Below, one piece after another: positions 1 to 11,452 of a stretch of DNA of 64,000 bases. This DNA is from Phymatolithon calcareum (Eukaryota > Rhodophyta > Florideophyceae > Hapalidiales). The stretch spans positions 1,426,001-1,490,000 of the forward strand of contig OZ345357.1 in NCBI GenBank assembly GCA_977006965.1, given 5' to 3'. Both the position numbers and the translations under genes were made by a program. The notes under the pieces were generated by a model, which was given only the letters and a program-made list of their open reading frames with translations, had not been told where the DNA came from and searched no databases. Every line of letters starts with the position of its first letter. Positions within the stretch are counted from its first letter, which is position 1.

Positions 1-539
1 TAGAGTTTGATCTCCTTCATGATCTGCAATTCTGTGTCATGCGGGGAAACTGCACAGGTCTCTGTCCTTCGAAAACATAGAACGGCAGAGGAGCTAATCT
101 CGACTCCCTTTGGCACAGATTTAGAGCCGCGTAAGTTGCATGAGGATTTTTGATAATAATTCACAGCCGTGCCTGACGGCATGATTTCAAAAAACGGTCA
201 AACTTGAAAGCATGAAGTACTACAGTGTTTGAGTGAAGGTACCTCCACTCTCCCTAAATAGTGCAAAACTGTAACACGTGGCCGAGGACACAAAGTCTTG
301 TACAACACTAGGACTAGCATAGAAAATCTTTTGACAAAATACGCACAGCTAACGCTCGGACAAATGCTTTCAAATCTTCAGTCTGGCTACAACTTCGTTT
401 GTGGTATAACACAAGTGCGGCGATGGATACATCGGAGCTGTTATTCGGCTTCATTTCTCCGTACAAAGAGATCTCTTGGGAGGAAATGACTACCCTGGTC
501 GAAGGTAACACTTTGGAAAAGTCACTTTCGAACGTGGTA

Positions 540-1254
540 CAAACTATGGACAGCTAAAGTGTTTCGGACGTATCAATAGCGAATCGACATTAGTGCCCGG
601 GTATTGTGCCGTCAAGAACAATCTTTATACCTGTACCGTGGTATGCTGCAATTGAGAGCTCAAAATGTTTTGGGACTGCAGGAGGGATATGGTAGCGTTG
701 GCCGATGTACTCATTCACTTCGAAAGATTGAAGTGGGAAAACACAGGTGGCAGCAACATCTTCCCCATTTGTCTCAGAAATTGTGCAACTTCCCAAGTTA
801 GATTCGACGTGAAGAAAGTCGCTTCATGACTGCGGATGAGAAGCGCCAGTGTGACTCCAGACACAAAATGTTTGATATAATGCTGAAGGAGAGTTTCACA
901 GAACATACGTACAGGTTGACTTCGTCGAAGTATCCTAACGAATCAGTAGAAGTTTCAGGATATTCCCTGGAGGTAGATCACTTGGGCAGAGTGAAATCGA
1001 CCGATAGCCCAGGCAGTTTCCCGATATGCCACATGGTTGCAGATGTGGTTGGCAAATCATCCCTCGATATCGGCAATATACAGTACGACCGATACGGGGT
1101 TGGGCGTTTGCTACAAAGGATAACCAGACATATGAAGCTGGGAGACGGTGTGTCATCCAGACCGAGCATTATAACAGTTGTGCCATCTCACTGGAAATCT
1201 GAAATTGCAGTGTATGTCTCTTGTTGTCGAACAAGACAGTGGCTTGCAATGTGA
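540..1254 (+). pseudogene. Decayed coding-like tract in the duplicated unit
   Basis: Coding-like text appears in pieces in different frames on the plus strand: a Cys-rich piece near 545-650, a piece near 660-825, and an open frame from the ATG at 826 to 1,254 (142 codons). The second unit has the matching frame at 15,202-15,630. Of the five codon differences I noted in that frame, four change the amino acid (E/A, V/E, V/E, K/Q) and one is silent, which argues against purifying selection. I recognise no family. It could be a gene with introns I cannot resolve, but a relic is more likely. Confidence 0.3.
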
Positions 1255-3234
1255 GGTCGGTCAATGGCGAAACAAGAAGGATAAGAAAGACACTGACAGC
1301 ACAAAACTTAGGGAAGATCCTATAGAGCGACCACGTCGGGCGGCCACCCGCAAGTGTCAGCTCGTAATAACGGACAGACCCGACAGTCGAAATAATCACA
1401 GGATGGGAGGCACCAAGAGATCGCCAAGTTGGGTCACTGACTCGCACGTGAGTATCGCGGTAGCCGTTTGACCTGACAGTGATATGATAGTGTTTGTATT
1501 CGTGATTTGTGATATGCAACCCCCAGCCAGTAAGTTGGAAAATCCGATAGCTTAAATGGCACCGCTCATCGCAGCGAGTAAAGGATCACATCTCAAGCAA
1601 GCCACAATTGGCTAGAGTGAGTGCCAACTACTTTGCTGAGAGTGCAACAAGCAAGCTGAAATATCGCCATACGGTTCTTCATCGCTCTATTATCACAGAG
1701 GTGTAGCTAACGCATGCGGTAAAGCGTCGTTAGGAAGTCAAAAGGCAACAGAACTGGCACCCCGCACAGTACATGGCCGTCTGTGCAGGTCTTTTTATTA
1801 TACGTGGAGCACCCCTGAAGAGAACGGTTGTGTCTTCAAATGTCGTGGAGTTGAGTGTTGTAGTGGCGAGTGCGGGTTGCTGATCTTGTTTGGTCTTCGA
1901 AGAGATGTCGAGGAGCGCTACAGTAGTGAGAGACGCATCACTTTATTGGTGCTATGTGGGGGGGCAGCAGCTAGTGGCGTATAACGCCCCCTGAATACAG
2001 GGCGGTATCCTCGAACGCCACTGTCTATATTCTAGCACTCAAGGATGTGATAACACAGTTGGTCAGATATCATACGTCCCGCTGATGAGAATCGCCAACG
2101 GATTACAGTAACCGTCCTACCTATAAGTCGGCAGATTTACATAAAGTGACATCGTTTTTTACATTAAAATTTCGCATATATTTTTGCAAATCTCTTGCTG
2201 TTACCAAGATTGATTTCGCTCTAAGTGTTGGCATTCGAAACCAAAACAGCTTTCCCGCGAAATAATCCCAGTTTTGAACGCGGGAGACTTAGACCTTTCT
2301 AGTGATCCCAAAAATGCTTGAATACCACATCTGGAAGGCGCTTTTTTCGCACATCCATCATGGGGAAGCGCATCATGAATCGCCGCGCGTACAAAGAGCC
2401 TGCCGCCGATTTGAGGCGATTGGTTGACGTTGTGCCGCGCCGCGCACTGCAGCGCGAGGCGCTCGCGAGAAGCCGCCAGGACCGAGTGATGAAAATCCGG
2501 TTGCGAGTCTCCGCCAAACGAGCACGAGATATGGCGGTGGTGTTAGTCGGGCTTGGTGCAGTAGGGAAGACTTCGACTGATGCTCCCAACGGGAGCTGAG
2601 AACCTGATGTGTACTGATGTGTCCTTTATTTGAATTAAAAATTTTGTGCCACGCGCCGTTGCCGACATTAGGACATTCTCGCTTTTTCGGCCAAAAACGA
2701 GGGTGCCCTGTGTCCCCCTTAACTGCTTGTTTTTGAGGCAATCAGCACCGACTTCGTCTCTAGGTGACACTTGTCGTGGCGTCCTACTGCTTCACCTGAA
2801 CAGTTTTTAAAATGGTGGAAGGAAAGTAATTTTTTAATTAAAAAATCGCATTGCACAGCAAAATCTGCCGACTTATGGGTAAGACGGTTACTGTATGCCT
2901 GTCTCAAATAAATTGCCACCAACCTGATCCTCCTTCGTCGCATATACATTGTACTCGGATGATGATCATCCGGGTACAGCTGTATCAAAAACATTCTTTT
3001 AAAATAAAGTAGATTTTAATGTAAAGAGCCGGGGAAGGTGTTCCTCTGAGACGTGTCCGTCTCTCCAACACTCGACCTGATAAGATCCACTGACCTCTGA
3101 CCACAACTACAGTACAGTACAATTTGGTACTCTTCAACGAGCTTCAAAACAACAGTGCTTCATCTAGTACCATTTTCCGCCGTGCGACCGACGACCTCCG
3201 TTCTTCTAGCATTGCGGTTTTGCAAAAATTCAAA

Positions 3235-6200
3235 ATGTCTTGTGAACTACCGTGCCATCCGGGCATCGTCTACACCGTCTACGCCGCCGCTTTCATCCCG
3301 CTCGCATTCATTTACGGCATGGACTTCATCACTGACAAGTGGAGGCCGATTCGTAATACCTGGCAGAACGGCATGACTCAGCTGTGCATCTCACTGCCCT
3401 GCCTTGCGTATGTCATGTACTACATTGTTCTCCAAATCGGCGGTGAGGACCACAAGGAGGCAGCTTCCGCAATCACAGTGGCAGTATTCAACGCGTACCA
3501 CGTTGTTCGAACGGTTTGGGGTCTGTTTCAGCTTTCTGAATTCCGAAACTGGAACGTTCATGCCTTAAAATGTCTTATCAATCTTCGGTACAAGGCATCA
3601 AAACAGCGGCAGCCCACCAATTTGTCGTCAAAAGTCCGTGACTTTTGCTTGTTCTGGAAAAAAGAAAGCAATGCTATTGATGAGGAGCTGGAAACATGCG
3701 ACATGTCGCTGGAAGATGTTGAGAGAACAGTGGACAATGAAATGCTTGTCAACAGCTCACTCATTGACAATGAGATCACTGGTCATGACCTCCCAATGTG
3801 CCCCGTTTTCCGTTCCCGCGTTGAGTACAGTGAACAGGAACGACACAGTCGCTTCGCACGATTTGTTGCGTCGCATTTGAGATCTACGCTACCAGAAGAA
3901 TGCGCCGTCCGTTGGTTAGTGTCATTCCTCGCAAAGTTTGGAAGTCGATGGCTTGCTGATACCAAACATTTGTCTGACACCACATGTGATGGCTTCCGCA
4001 GCGAAGAGTGGTGGAGAAAATCTCGAGATCTTGCAGTTGTGGCAATGATGCACACAACGGACGGGATGGTGACTGAGACCGGATCAACAGAAAATTTTGC
4101 TTCTCTGTTTTCTCCGTTTCACGAGTTTTGCACTGCCCCCAACAGCTGCGTTGACTCCGAAGTTAACGTCAGTGAAATACACTCGCTTCCTTTTCAAATG
4201 AATGGGTACGAGAACACGGACTCTGACGACGACTCTGACGAGGACATCATGTTTGACTTTGCCCGTCAAGAAGCAACGATTAAAGACGCTGTAAGAGATG
4301 ACTGGCATAAAGCGTCTCTGAATAAGTTGGATGATGAGGAGAGAACGGCGGTCGAGAACATGTCTGCTGCGCAGCTAGCTTGTTTCGCCAAGCTTATGCA
4401 TCAGGACCAAATGTTCTGCAAGATTCCTGACGTGAGTCTACGGTTTTCGGAGTATGAGGACCTGTTGCTCCGCACCTTCGCTTACCAGCTTGGCGGAGAT
4501 CGTGAGCAAAATATTGATGAAATCCTCAAGAGACTTCTCTTCCACCTGCCCAGCTGTCAACGTCGGGTCTGGTCGATGAATGGAGTGTTACAAGAGAGCA
4601 TTCATATGGATAACTACCTTTCTCTGGAGAGTGGTGACAGAAGTGATTCTTCTTTTGTGACCTTACAACTCACGACTGAAGAAGATGGACAGCGTTCCGC
4701 TTTTCAACAGCAGGTCAACCTCGAAACCGCCCGACTTCAGGCAAATAGCGTGACTCGTGGCGAAATGAAAACAAGTCGCTTCATCGGGTGTGTCACTGAA
4801 ATTGTGCGGAGTGCGCTTGCAAAATGGGTCGAAAAGTCCGGCAACGATACCACCGGCTGGTCGCCACGTATTTCTACTATGGGATTGAGGTTTCCGTGCA
4901 GTGCACAGCTGTGCTCCACATTTCAGGAAATCAAGAAAAATAATACCCGTGCTCATACGTGGAATATGAGACTGGTTTGGGAAATGCAATCATTCTTGGT
5001 GTGGAAAGTTGGAAAAGAGGTCGAAGAGATTGAAGAGATTGAAGGGAATGACACAGACCTGCGAAGGTCAGAAGCACTCGTGATGCTGTTTATTCTTGGT
5101 TTTCCATCACTGCGAATCGAACGCAATGATTGCGGAGAGTGTGAAAGTACAGCCACGGAGAGCAATGACACTGTGATCACTCTCGAGAGTGATGGGGTAC
5201 AGAAATTTACAATGGCACCGATTGGCGGTCCTCAAAAAATTGTGATTACAGTTGAAGTGAACGTTGAGGCCAGATGGGTCTCTTTGCGCATGGAATTGGA
5301 AGGTGTTGTATTTGACTGGCAAGGTTGGAAAGACACATTCATGGGCAGCATGTGTGCACAGAAAAGATGGAGACTAAGTCGCGGGATCTCGAAGCATGAA
5401 ACACTCCGCGAAGAAGGGAATCAATCTCAACTTTCCGAATCTATTCAGGAGATTGAAATGTATAATTCTTGGGCTGGTTGGCCCCCATTCATGCCGGATA
5501 TTGCCCAATATGAGGTCAAGGAAGAAGACTATATAGATATTTATGATATTGAGTATTTGAATTCTGCACTGGATGCCCACTATCATAGTCAGTCGAGAGA
5601 AGAGGTCGGACCTGTGTACGAGGATGGAAGGGTCGCGCTTGAAGGTGGTCGCAAGAACGAGGCGATGATTGTTTTTGGGCGTTGCATAGCAAAACAAGGA
5701 GACAGACGCGCTTTGCAAGATTTCGCCGATGTTCTTCTGAAACAGAATCCTGTGAACAGGAATGCTGCAAGCCGATTGTGGTCCAAAATGCACTCATGGT
5801 ACAAGATATTGATTAATCGAAGACCAAGAGAGTTGGCCCATGACGTTTCCAATGAAATCGATCTTCAGCTACTGGCAGACGAGTGTGGGCGTTTCTCGGA
5901 ATCCATGAAAGACGATCGGCGTTTTGAGTGGCTGAAAGCCTTTTCGTTGTTTCATGTGAACAGGCCAGAGAATGCTGTGTCGGAGGCAGCCGTTTGTACA
6001 ATGGAATCTATTCTTGTGAAAGAGGATGACCGTCTTATTGCACTCCATCTCGCTATCGCGTATCAAAGTCTATACGTGGAGTCGCGTGACTTGTTACAAA
6101 GGCAGCTCGCAGTACATGCTATTGTGCGAGCGGGCATTGATGATCCAGACGAACTCGTTGCTCCACTCGGGATGTTACTCGAAAAAGGATTTTACACTTT

Positions 6201-6984
6201 TCGTAACAAGAAGCACATCTCCGCGTTGATCTCGTCCTGTTCGAAATATTACCATTATTGTGGTGATGGGAAACGGTTGCAAGAACTATTTGAAAGGCTG
6301 TTCCTCATGCCTGAAACTCCAGACGGACACATTGATGGAAATCGGCTCTCATTCGGAATGGGCAATCATCCAAAAGACGCTATCAGAGTTTACAAGGAGA
6401 TGCTGAATGAGTATGCATATAATCGTCTCGGATTGATATATCACCGGGGAGGACCAGATGTTCCTATCAGCATTTCGCATGCGAAGAGCAGCTACTCGAA
6501 TGCAATCGAGCGTGGGTCCACAGAAGCTCTTTGTAACATGGGTGTTTTACTAAATGGAAACCAGGCCGAGGGCGATAACATTTCGTCGCTGCGAAAGGCT
6601 GTCGCGACCGGGAACAGTACAGCAAAGAACAATCTGGGAGTGGCGTACGATCTCGGAAACGGAGTCAAGCGGAATGCTGTGGAAGCCAAGGAGCTTTACG
6701 AGCAAGCCATTGAAAAAGATCAAAATCCGATTGCTATTTTTAATCTCGCCCTCATGTACAAGTTTGGCGATTCTGAGTTTCGAAGCGAAGAGAAAATTGC
6801 CGAGCTGATGGACCGATTTTACAGACCAGACATGGACACGTCAGGGATGTTCGTTTTGATGCAGGAAATTTCGAAGTTCTCAAATGCGGGGACCATGGAA
6901 GCACGAAACACTGATAGTTGGAAGGTGAAGGTGGAAGAAATCGACGACTGTTTGGCATATGTGAAAGTGAAAGACGGAGAGTGA
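3235..6984 (+). CDS. Uncharacterised membrane protein with Sel1/TPR-like repeats, copy 1
   Basis: A 1,249-residue protein I cannot assign to a known family. I chose the ATG at 3,235 (context aaaATGtct) because the longer open frame begins with TTG and the second copy shares this start. The N-terminus has three predicted membrane spans (about residues 10-30, 47-69 and 75-98). A long acidic, Ser/Asp-rich soluble region follows (for example DSDDDSDED). The C-terminal third has helical repeats; ALCNMGVLL, NNLGVAYDLGNG and AIFNLALMYKFGD, spaced about 35 residues apart, are typical Sel1-like repeats, which usually act as protein-binding scaffolds. Membrane tethering plus a scaffold is inference. 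The gene is intronless and has a near-identical copy at 22,784-26,569. Confidence 0.8.
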   Translation: MSCELPCHPGIVYTVYAAAFIPLAFIYGMDFITDKWRPIRNTWQNGMTQLCISLPCLAYVMYYIVLQIGGEDHKEAASAITVAVFNAYHVVRTVWGLFQLSEFRNWNVHALKCLINLRYKASKQRQPTNLSSKVRDFCLFWKKESNAIDEELETCDMSLEDVERTVDNEMLVNSSLIDNEITGHDLPMCPVFRSRVEYSEQERHSRFARFVASHLRSTLPEECAVRWLVSFLAKFGSRWLADTKHLSDTTCDGFRSEEWWRKSRDLAVVAMMHTTDGMVTETGSTENFASLFSPFHEFCTAPNSCVDSEVNVSEIHSLPFQMNGYENTDSDDDSDEDIMFDFARQEATIKDAVRDDWHKASLNKLDDEERTAVENMSAAQLACFAKLMHQDQMFCKIPDVSLRFSEYEDLLLRTFAYQLGGDREQNIDEILKRLLFHLPSCQRRVWSMNGVLQESIHMDNYLSLESGDRSDSSFVTLQLTTEEDGQRSAFQQQVNLETARLQANSVTRGEMKTSRFIGCVTEIVRSALAKWVEKSGNDTTGWSPRISTMGLRFPCSAQLCSTFQEIKKNNTRAHTWNMRLVWEMQSFLVWKVGKEVEEIEEIEGNDTDLRRSEALVMLFILGFPSLRIERNDCGECESTATESNDTVITLESDGVQKFTMAPIGGPQKIVITVEVNVEARWVSLRMELEGVVFDWQGWKDTFMGSMCAQKRWRLSRGISKHETLREEGNQSQLSESIQEIEMYNSWAGWPPFMPDIAQYEVKEEDYIDIYDIEYLNSALDAHYHSQSREEVGPVYEDGRVALEGGRKNEAMIVFGRCIAKQGDRRALQDFADVLLKQNPVNRNAASRLWSKMHSWYKILINRRPRELAHDVSNEIDLQLLADECGRFSESMKDDRRFEWLKAFSLFHVNRPENAVSEAAVCTMESILVKEDDRLIALHLAIAYQSLYVESRDLLQRQLAVHAIVRAGIDDPDELVAPLGMLLEKGFYTFRNKKHISALISSCSKYYHYCGDGKRLQELFERLFLMPETPDGHIDGNRLSFGMGNHPKDAIRVYKEMLNEYAYNRLGLIYHRGGPDVPISISHAKSSYSNAIERGSTEALCNMGVLLNGNQAEGDNISSLRKAVATGNSTAKNNLGVAYDLGNGVKRNAVEAKELYEQAIEKDQNPIAIFNLALMYKFGDSEFRSEEKIAELMDRFYRPDMDTSGMFVLMQEISKFSNAGTMEARNTDSWKVKVEEIDDCLAYVKVKDGE

Positions 6985-7288
6985 AATATGAAGATGTCCT
7001 TCGGAGACGAGGAACTACAGTACTAGAAGGAAATTTGAAATTGTATAGCTATACAGTACAGTACATTGGAGAAAATAAAACTTGACTGGTGAATTCATCA
7101 CATTTGTCTTCGAGATTGTTGTCAAACGGGGCGGAGTTCAATTGAACAGGGCGAAGAGAAAATGTTGGATTTAGTAAATGTGAGTACATGCTCTTCGGGA
7201 CTAAACTAAACTGCATGTCGTGGTCTGGTGAGCAAACAGGATATACAGTACGCGTTGTCCTGCATTTGGTTCATTTAACTTGTAATTT

Positions 7289-8664
7289 TTGGCTCTGCTG
7301 ATTTTAAATTCACGCACCCTCGCCCTCCTCTGGGCGCACCGTCTCGACGCCTCCGTGCGCACCCTCTGCGATCTACGTCTCTCGTCCGATCTCTTCGCCC
7401 ACTCCTTCGTCCTCGCGTCCGCCTCGCCCGTCCTCGCAAAATCCTTCGCCTCCCGCACCTCCTCTCCGCTCCTCTCCAACGCGTCCTCGCACGTACAGCA
7501 CGCTGCACTCGCCTTCGCCTACATCTTGCCGACCTTCTCGAGCTTGCCGCCCTCTGCTCCGCCCTGGTAATGCCGCGCGCGGTCGCGCACATCGACCGCG
7601 CACTCGCCGCGTCCGTCGCCCCGATACGGCGCTCGCGGCGCTGCGCGCTGCGGCACCACTGCAACGATTACGGATTGTGGATTGGGGGAATTGGCGGAGG
7701 GGGAGGTGATGAATGCGAGGAATCAACAGGCGGTGCTTCTTGAGGGATTATTGCCGCTAAGATGGTATAAGAATTTGAAGTTTCGGACGAGTAGTGCTTC
7801 CGCTATGCTGTTTACGATTGTTGTGCCCAACTGGTCGGTTTGTATGAAGAGGGTGCGGTCGGAGTCAAGGTCGTTTGCTAATCATCGATGATTGCTGTGG
7901 GTTGACCCTTTGCGACGGCGGCGGCGGCGGCGGCTGCCGCGCGGGTGAGACTGAGGAGGGAGCGTCGCAACAGTTCCCTCGTCCTACTTTGGCAGGGTCA
8001 AGTTCCACCGCTGCTGTGGAGGGTGGTGCGGATTACATTTCGTTGTTTTTGTGTTGAGAATCGGAAGAGGAACGAGCGTCGTCTGTGTCCATGCGTGTCG
8101 ACTATGCGCTGTTTGTTGCCTCCGCGGAGGAGGAGTATGGGATGGAGAGGAAGGTATGCACGGGAAGGACGCTCTCGGCGGATGGACAGGCAATGGGATT
8201 TCGACGACATACGCGTCGTTCACGGATTTTGGAAGGTTGTGTTCATAACGCGAAAAGAGATGAGATTGTTATCGGCGCTCATGTGGTCGACCACATATCC
8301 GGTGCAGAGGGCAGTGGGGTTGAACGACCGGATGTGGAGAGGTTGGAAGTGTCGAAGATTGCAACGGATTCAAGTAAGCGGTCGTCGCACAGTACGGAAC
8401 GATGGCCATTGTCACTGCCGAGACCGGGGTCCATTGAGTGGCAGAGATACGTTGCGCGATTTGCCGCTGAGCATTGTGCTGCACCCTGTGTTGCAGACGG
8501 CGGCCGGACGCGCTTTTCTCAGTCTGGAAGCAGAAATGCTGAGGGCGAATGAGAAAGAGGCGAGGAGAAACTTGGGAGTGCAAAAACCGGATGAAGCTTT
8601 CCTGCGTGGATCTAGCGCGGTGAATGTGAATGTGAAGGAGGCGGAGGGACAGGCGGGGAAATGA
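7289..8664 (+). pseudogene. GC-rich decayed gene tract in the duplicated unit
   Basis: This tract is far richer in C and G than the gene before it. It reads as coding-like text that changes frame on the plus strand: an Ala/Ser/Leu-rich piece at 7,289-7,570, a piece from about 8,085 to 8,480, and a C-terminal-like piece ending at 8,664. A GGC trinucleotide run near 7,917-7,935 differs in length from the other copy, and the second unit lacks most of 8,240-8,640. Overlapping Arg-rich minus frames (7,275-7,664) are shadows of GC-rich DNA. I recognise no family; a relic of a captured or dead gene is the simplest reading. Confidence 0.3.
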
Positions 8665-8870
8665 GGGAGGATGATGTGCGGTGGACGATGATTGCAATCG
8701 GCAGATATACTTTTGTATACTGTACAGTAGTACTGTAGTTTACGTTGATTTCGACATTTTGTTGTGTTTCGTTAAACAACTACAGTAGCTGACTTTTATA
8801 TACTGTATTTTAGGGAGTGCAGAGGCACTGCACTTTTTATCTGTTAATATTTGTGCGCGATATCGCGCAT

Positions 8871-9731
8871 TTTGCCAGACTTGTCAGCAGATGATAGACT
8901 ACAGTACAAGTAAGGTTAATCCAAATTTTTGAAAATAGAAGCACCACATCCGTTGTTTCGGTTATCATCGCCTCCCATGGTTTCGTTTTTGCCGGCGAAT
9001 GAGCCTGCCTTCGCTGTACCATAGTTTTGCGCATCGACATGCGGGCACAGCTCTTCGCTACTGTATCCTCCCCAACAGAGTGATCTCCTTGGTATTCTGC
9101 GGTGGCGGGATTATGTCCAAGTATTCGCGATGTGACGTTGCACGTCGTGAGGTTTTCAGGGTCAGTAGGAGGTTGTGTACCGGTTGGCGGAATCGCTCTG
9201 TTGATCAGCAGTATTCTTAGACATTGAGCTTCTTCGCATTCAGGCGCGGAGTACTTACAACATGGTTTTGGACTGACGGCCGGTTGTGTCGTTAGCATAG
9301 GTCATCATCCATTGCTTGGAGACAAACCTTAGCACCCATCGCAAACGGCGGAAGGATCGTAACGATGGAAATTGGGATACTGAGGATTCAAATTTGATGC
9401 GAATGCCCGGAGGGCACAATCAACCTTATTGCATCCGCCTTTATCCTTAACTTGGTGGTGAGCGAGAAGGAATGCAATAAATGGGCACACTGCCCGCTGC
9501 ACTAGAAGCTCAGGAAGGAATCGTCTAATAGTGGCGTTCAGATGCGATGCATGGGGTCTAGATTTTCACCTTCACATGCAAGTCCATATCACTGCACACT
9601 AATCTCTCGCACGTAGAACTGCTCTCAACTTTTTATCAGTATACAAGCTGTAGGCTCACCGCTCATACCGCAAACTGGAACCGGAGGCAAACTTGCCGTC
9701 GCCCGTGCTTACGCATAGAGTCGCGCGGGAT
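8871..9731. other. Intergenic stretch, no supported gene
   Basis: Unique sequence just beyond the end of the duplicated unit. Only short overlapping open frames on both strands are present, with no recognisable domain, RNA gene or repeat. Confidence 0.5.
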
Positions 9732-10730
9732 TTACAAAGCTTTTGCACATTTAAACGTTACTCGCTGCAGTAGGTTTGACGAACTTTTCCGTCTCGATTT
9801 ATCGTTCTTTCTCCACGCCTTTTTTGCACTGTTCTTAACGCCAGAACCGGCTGCTGCACCGCTTTTCGAAGTTCCGCCTTTCCCCTTCGAGCTCCCGTTA
9901 GCGTGTTTTGATGATCCGCCCTTATCGCCACGCCTGCCTGAGTCTTTCGTTTTGGAGACAGGACCAGACGGCGGCATTCCTGATGATCCGCCGTGATGTC
10001 CATAGTCATGCGAAGACCTCTTAGTCATGTAAAGCTCTTTGTCCAACTTGTTCTTTGCTTCAAGCAGAGCCATGAACTTGAGTTGCTCTATTTCGCAAAT
10101 GCGCTGACATTCCGCCGCCTCACCTGCACCATCGCGCACAACGCTGCGCAGCCGTTCTAATTCGGCCAACCGTCGAGGGTTTGGAGGTGATGATTCAACC
10201 TCGGCAGTAGGACGCGACGAACGTGCTTGTTCTGCATCCCCATCAACAACCATGCGGTCATCGTCCGACGTGATGCTTTCACCAATAGTCCCATTGCTGT
10301 CCGCTGTATTACCAGAGTCGGCTTTTCGCGCCCTTGCCTTCTTGCTACTGGACGCACTGCCTGTAGTATCAGCAGGCGTCGGAAGCTCCACTTTGGGTGC
10401 GTCATTGTCCTTCGCTGTTCGGATAGGTTTTGAATACAACCGTTTAGTGCGCTCTATACGCTTCCGGCCATCACGCTCTTGAGCTTTAACATACTTGATC
10501 CCCTTCTGCAGCTTGACCTTATTTTCCGCTTCACGCTGGCTTTCACGTTCCAGCTCTTTAACATTCATCGTGGCCAATGCAGCATCTACGTCCGCTTTGC
10601 GCCTCGTTTCCATTTCCGATTCCAGTTCGTTCAAGGCCTCATCAAATTCCCTCTTCACTCGGCGTTTCTTCTTCTCCATATTTGTTCGTCGTTTCTCAAT
10701 ATGCTCAATGTGTCGCTGAGTGGAAGGCAT
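9732..10730 (-). CDS. Coiled-coil, Lys/Ser-rich protein
   Basis: A 332-codon frame from the ATG at 10,730. Residues about 1-90 are highly charged and helical, with long runs of E/K/R consistent with a coiled coil. The middle is an acidic, Ser/Thr-rich linker. A second short helix with heptad-like Leu spacing follows (near ELERLRSV and EIEQLKFMALLE). The tail is Lys/Gly/Ser-rich and basic, which suggests a nuclear protein. I cannot name a family. Its ATG overlaps the last codons of the broken transporter upstream, so its promoter would lie inside transporter sequence. Either the two are separate genes brought together by a rearrangement, or this is the tail of a chimera. Confidence 0.55.
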   Translation of the reverse strand: MPSTQRHIEHIEKRRTNMEKKKRRVKREFDEALNELESEMETRRKADVDAALATMNVKELERESQREAENKVKLQKGIKYVKAQERDGRKRIERTKRLYSKPIRTAKDNDAPKVELPTPADTTGSASSSKKARARKADSGNTADSNGTIGESITSDDDRMVVDGDAEQARSSRPTAEVESSPPNPRRLAELERLRSVVRDGAGEAAECQRICEIEQLKFMALLEAKNKLDKELYMTKRSSHDYGHHGGSSGMPPSGPVSKTKDSGRRGDKGGSSKHANGSSKGKGGTSKSGAAAGSGVKNSAKKAWRKNDKSRRKSSSNLLQRVTFKCAKAL

Positions 10731-11452
10731 ACACGAAGAACACCATGGGAAGCGAGTAGAGCAGACCGCCAAGCTTGAAGCTGAAAAGAGTGCTCGGGGG
10801 CGGGACGGTCCAGCCGGCCTCACCGCCATGCGAAGTCGCCAGCCGAAAAAGAAGGGCAAGAACTTGGATGTAGCAGCCAGCGATGGCCAGTGCACTCGCG
10901 GGACCGAAAACTGAGAGGTTGGAAGTAAGAGTGACCCAGTACAGTGAAATGAGTACACCAATAATTTGGGCAGATTTTGCTGAGTGTACCTGTCTCGGCA
11001 ATCATGCCAGGGAGCAGGTCGGCAAGTCCTACCATATAGGAAATGGCAGCTACGGCAAGGGCGAGCGCAAGAAGAACGTCGGCGATAGTACCTTGGACAG
11101 TGCCGAAGTAGTACGTGACAATATCTGTGTACGTGCTCTTCTTGCATTGAATACCGGCATTGATGACAGCCTGCGCGGCGAAGAAGGCCATGACGGCAAA
11201 GAGCACAAGTAAGCCGAGCGCCACAATGGGTCCTGATAGCATCATGGCATACGGTAGCGAGAGCATGGATGCACCAAGGGCACAGGCGGCAAGGTTCATT
11301 GCGGACGAGAAAATGGTACCTGTCTTCTCTGGTGCATCTGCGCCTTCGATTTCACCCACCCATGTGTACCCATCGCGTGCGGTTTTCTCAGTCGAGCTCG
11401 GAGACGCAGTGGTTACGGGCAACAGAGGGGCAATTTCGGAATCTGAAGCCAT
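10705..11452 (-). pseudogene. Amino-acid transporter (AAAP/SLC38-like), truncated and frame-shifted
   Basis: From the ATG at 11,452 the protein begins with an acidic cytosolic tail and then MNLAACALGASMLSLPYAM, the first span typical of the AAAP amino-acid/auxin permease family, which moves amino acids with protons or sodium. About three spans are readable. Near 10,985 the frame changes; skipping a 10-nt segment that begins GT and ends AG (gtacactcag) restores it, but this is too short for an intron. The second frame gives two or three more spans and stops at 10,705 just after FVYAFHS, the point where family members normally continue to ten or eleven spans. Truncation plus frameshift makes this a probable pseudogene. 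Confidence 0.7.

Larger units (their letters stand above)
1..8870 (+). repeat. Large direct duplication, copy 1
   Basis: The sequence from base 1 to about 8,870 recurs with a few percent difference at 14,383-16,883 and 22,352-27,945. Base 1 matches 14,383, so the true left edge may lie outside the window. In order the unit holds a decayed coding-like tract, a 1,249-codon gene and a GC-rich decayed tract. Copy 1 keeps two pieces that copy 2 lacks: 2,509-2,766 (lost beside the hAT insertion) and roughly 400 bp around 8,240-8,640. No terminal inverted repeat or target duplication is visible at the edges, so I call it a segmental duplication or a large uncharacterised repeat, not a defined transposon. 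Confidence 0.9.

Noticed and set aside
2318-2599. Overlapping 93-96 codon frames on both strands
   Set aside because: I briefly considered a Mut7-C-like end on the minus strand, but the motif match fails after the first few residues and copy 2 has lost part of it.
7275-7664. Arg-rich minus-strand frames (129 and 117 codons) in the GC-rich tract, and their second copies near 26,769-27,220
   Set aside because: Composition is typical of antisense reading of GC-rich DNA, with no domain. They duplicate only because the whole block is duplicated.
1-8870. The duplicated unit as an LTR or TIR transposon
   Set aside because: No terminal repeats, integrase, reverse transcriptase or target duplication is visible at the edges within the window.
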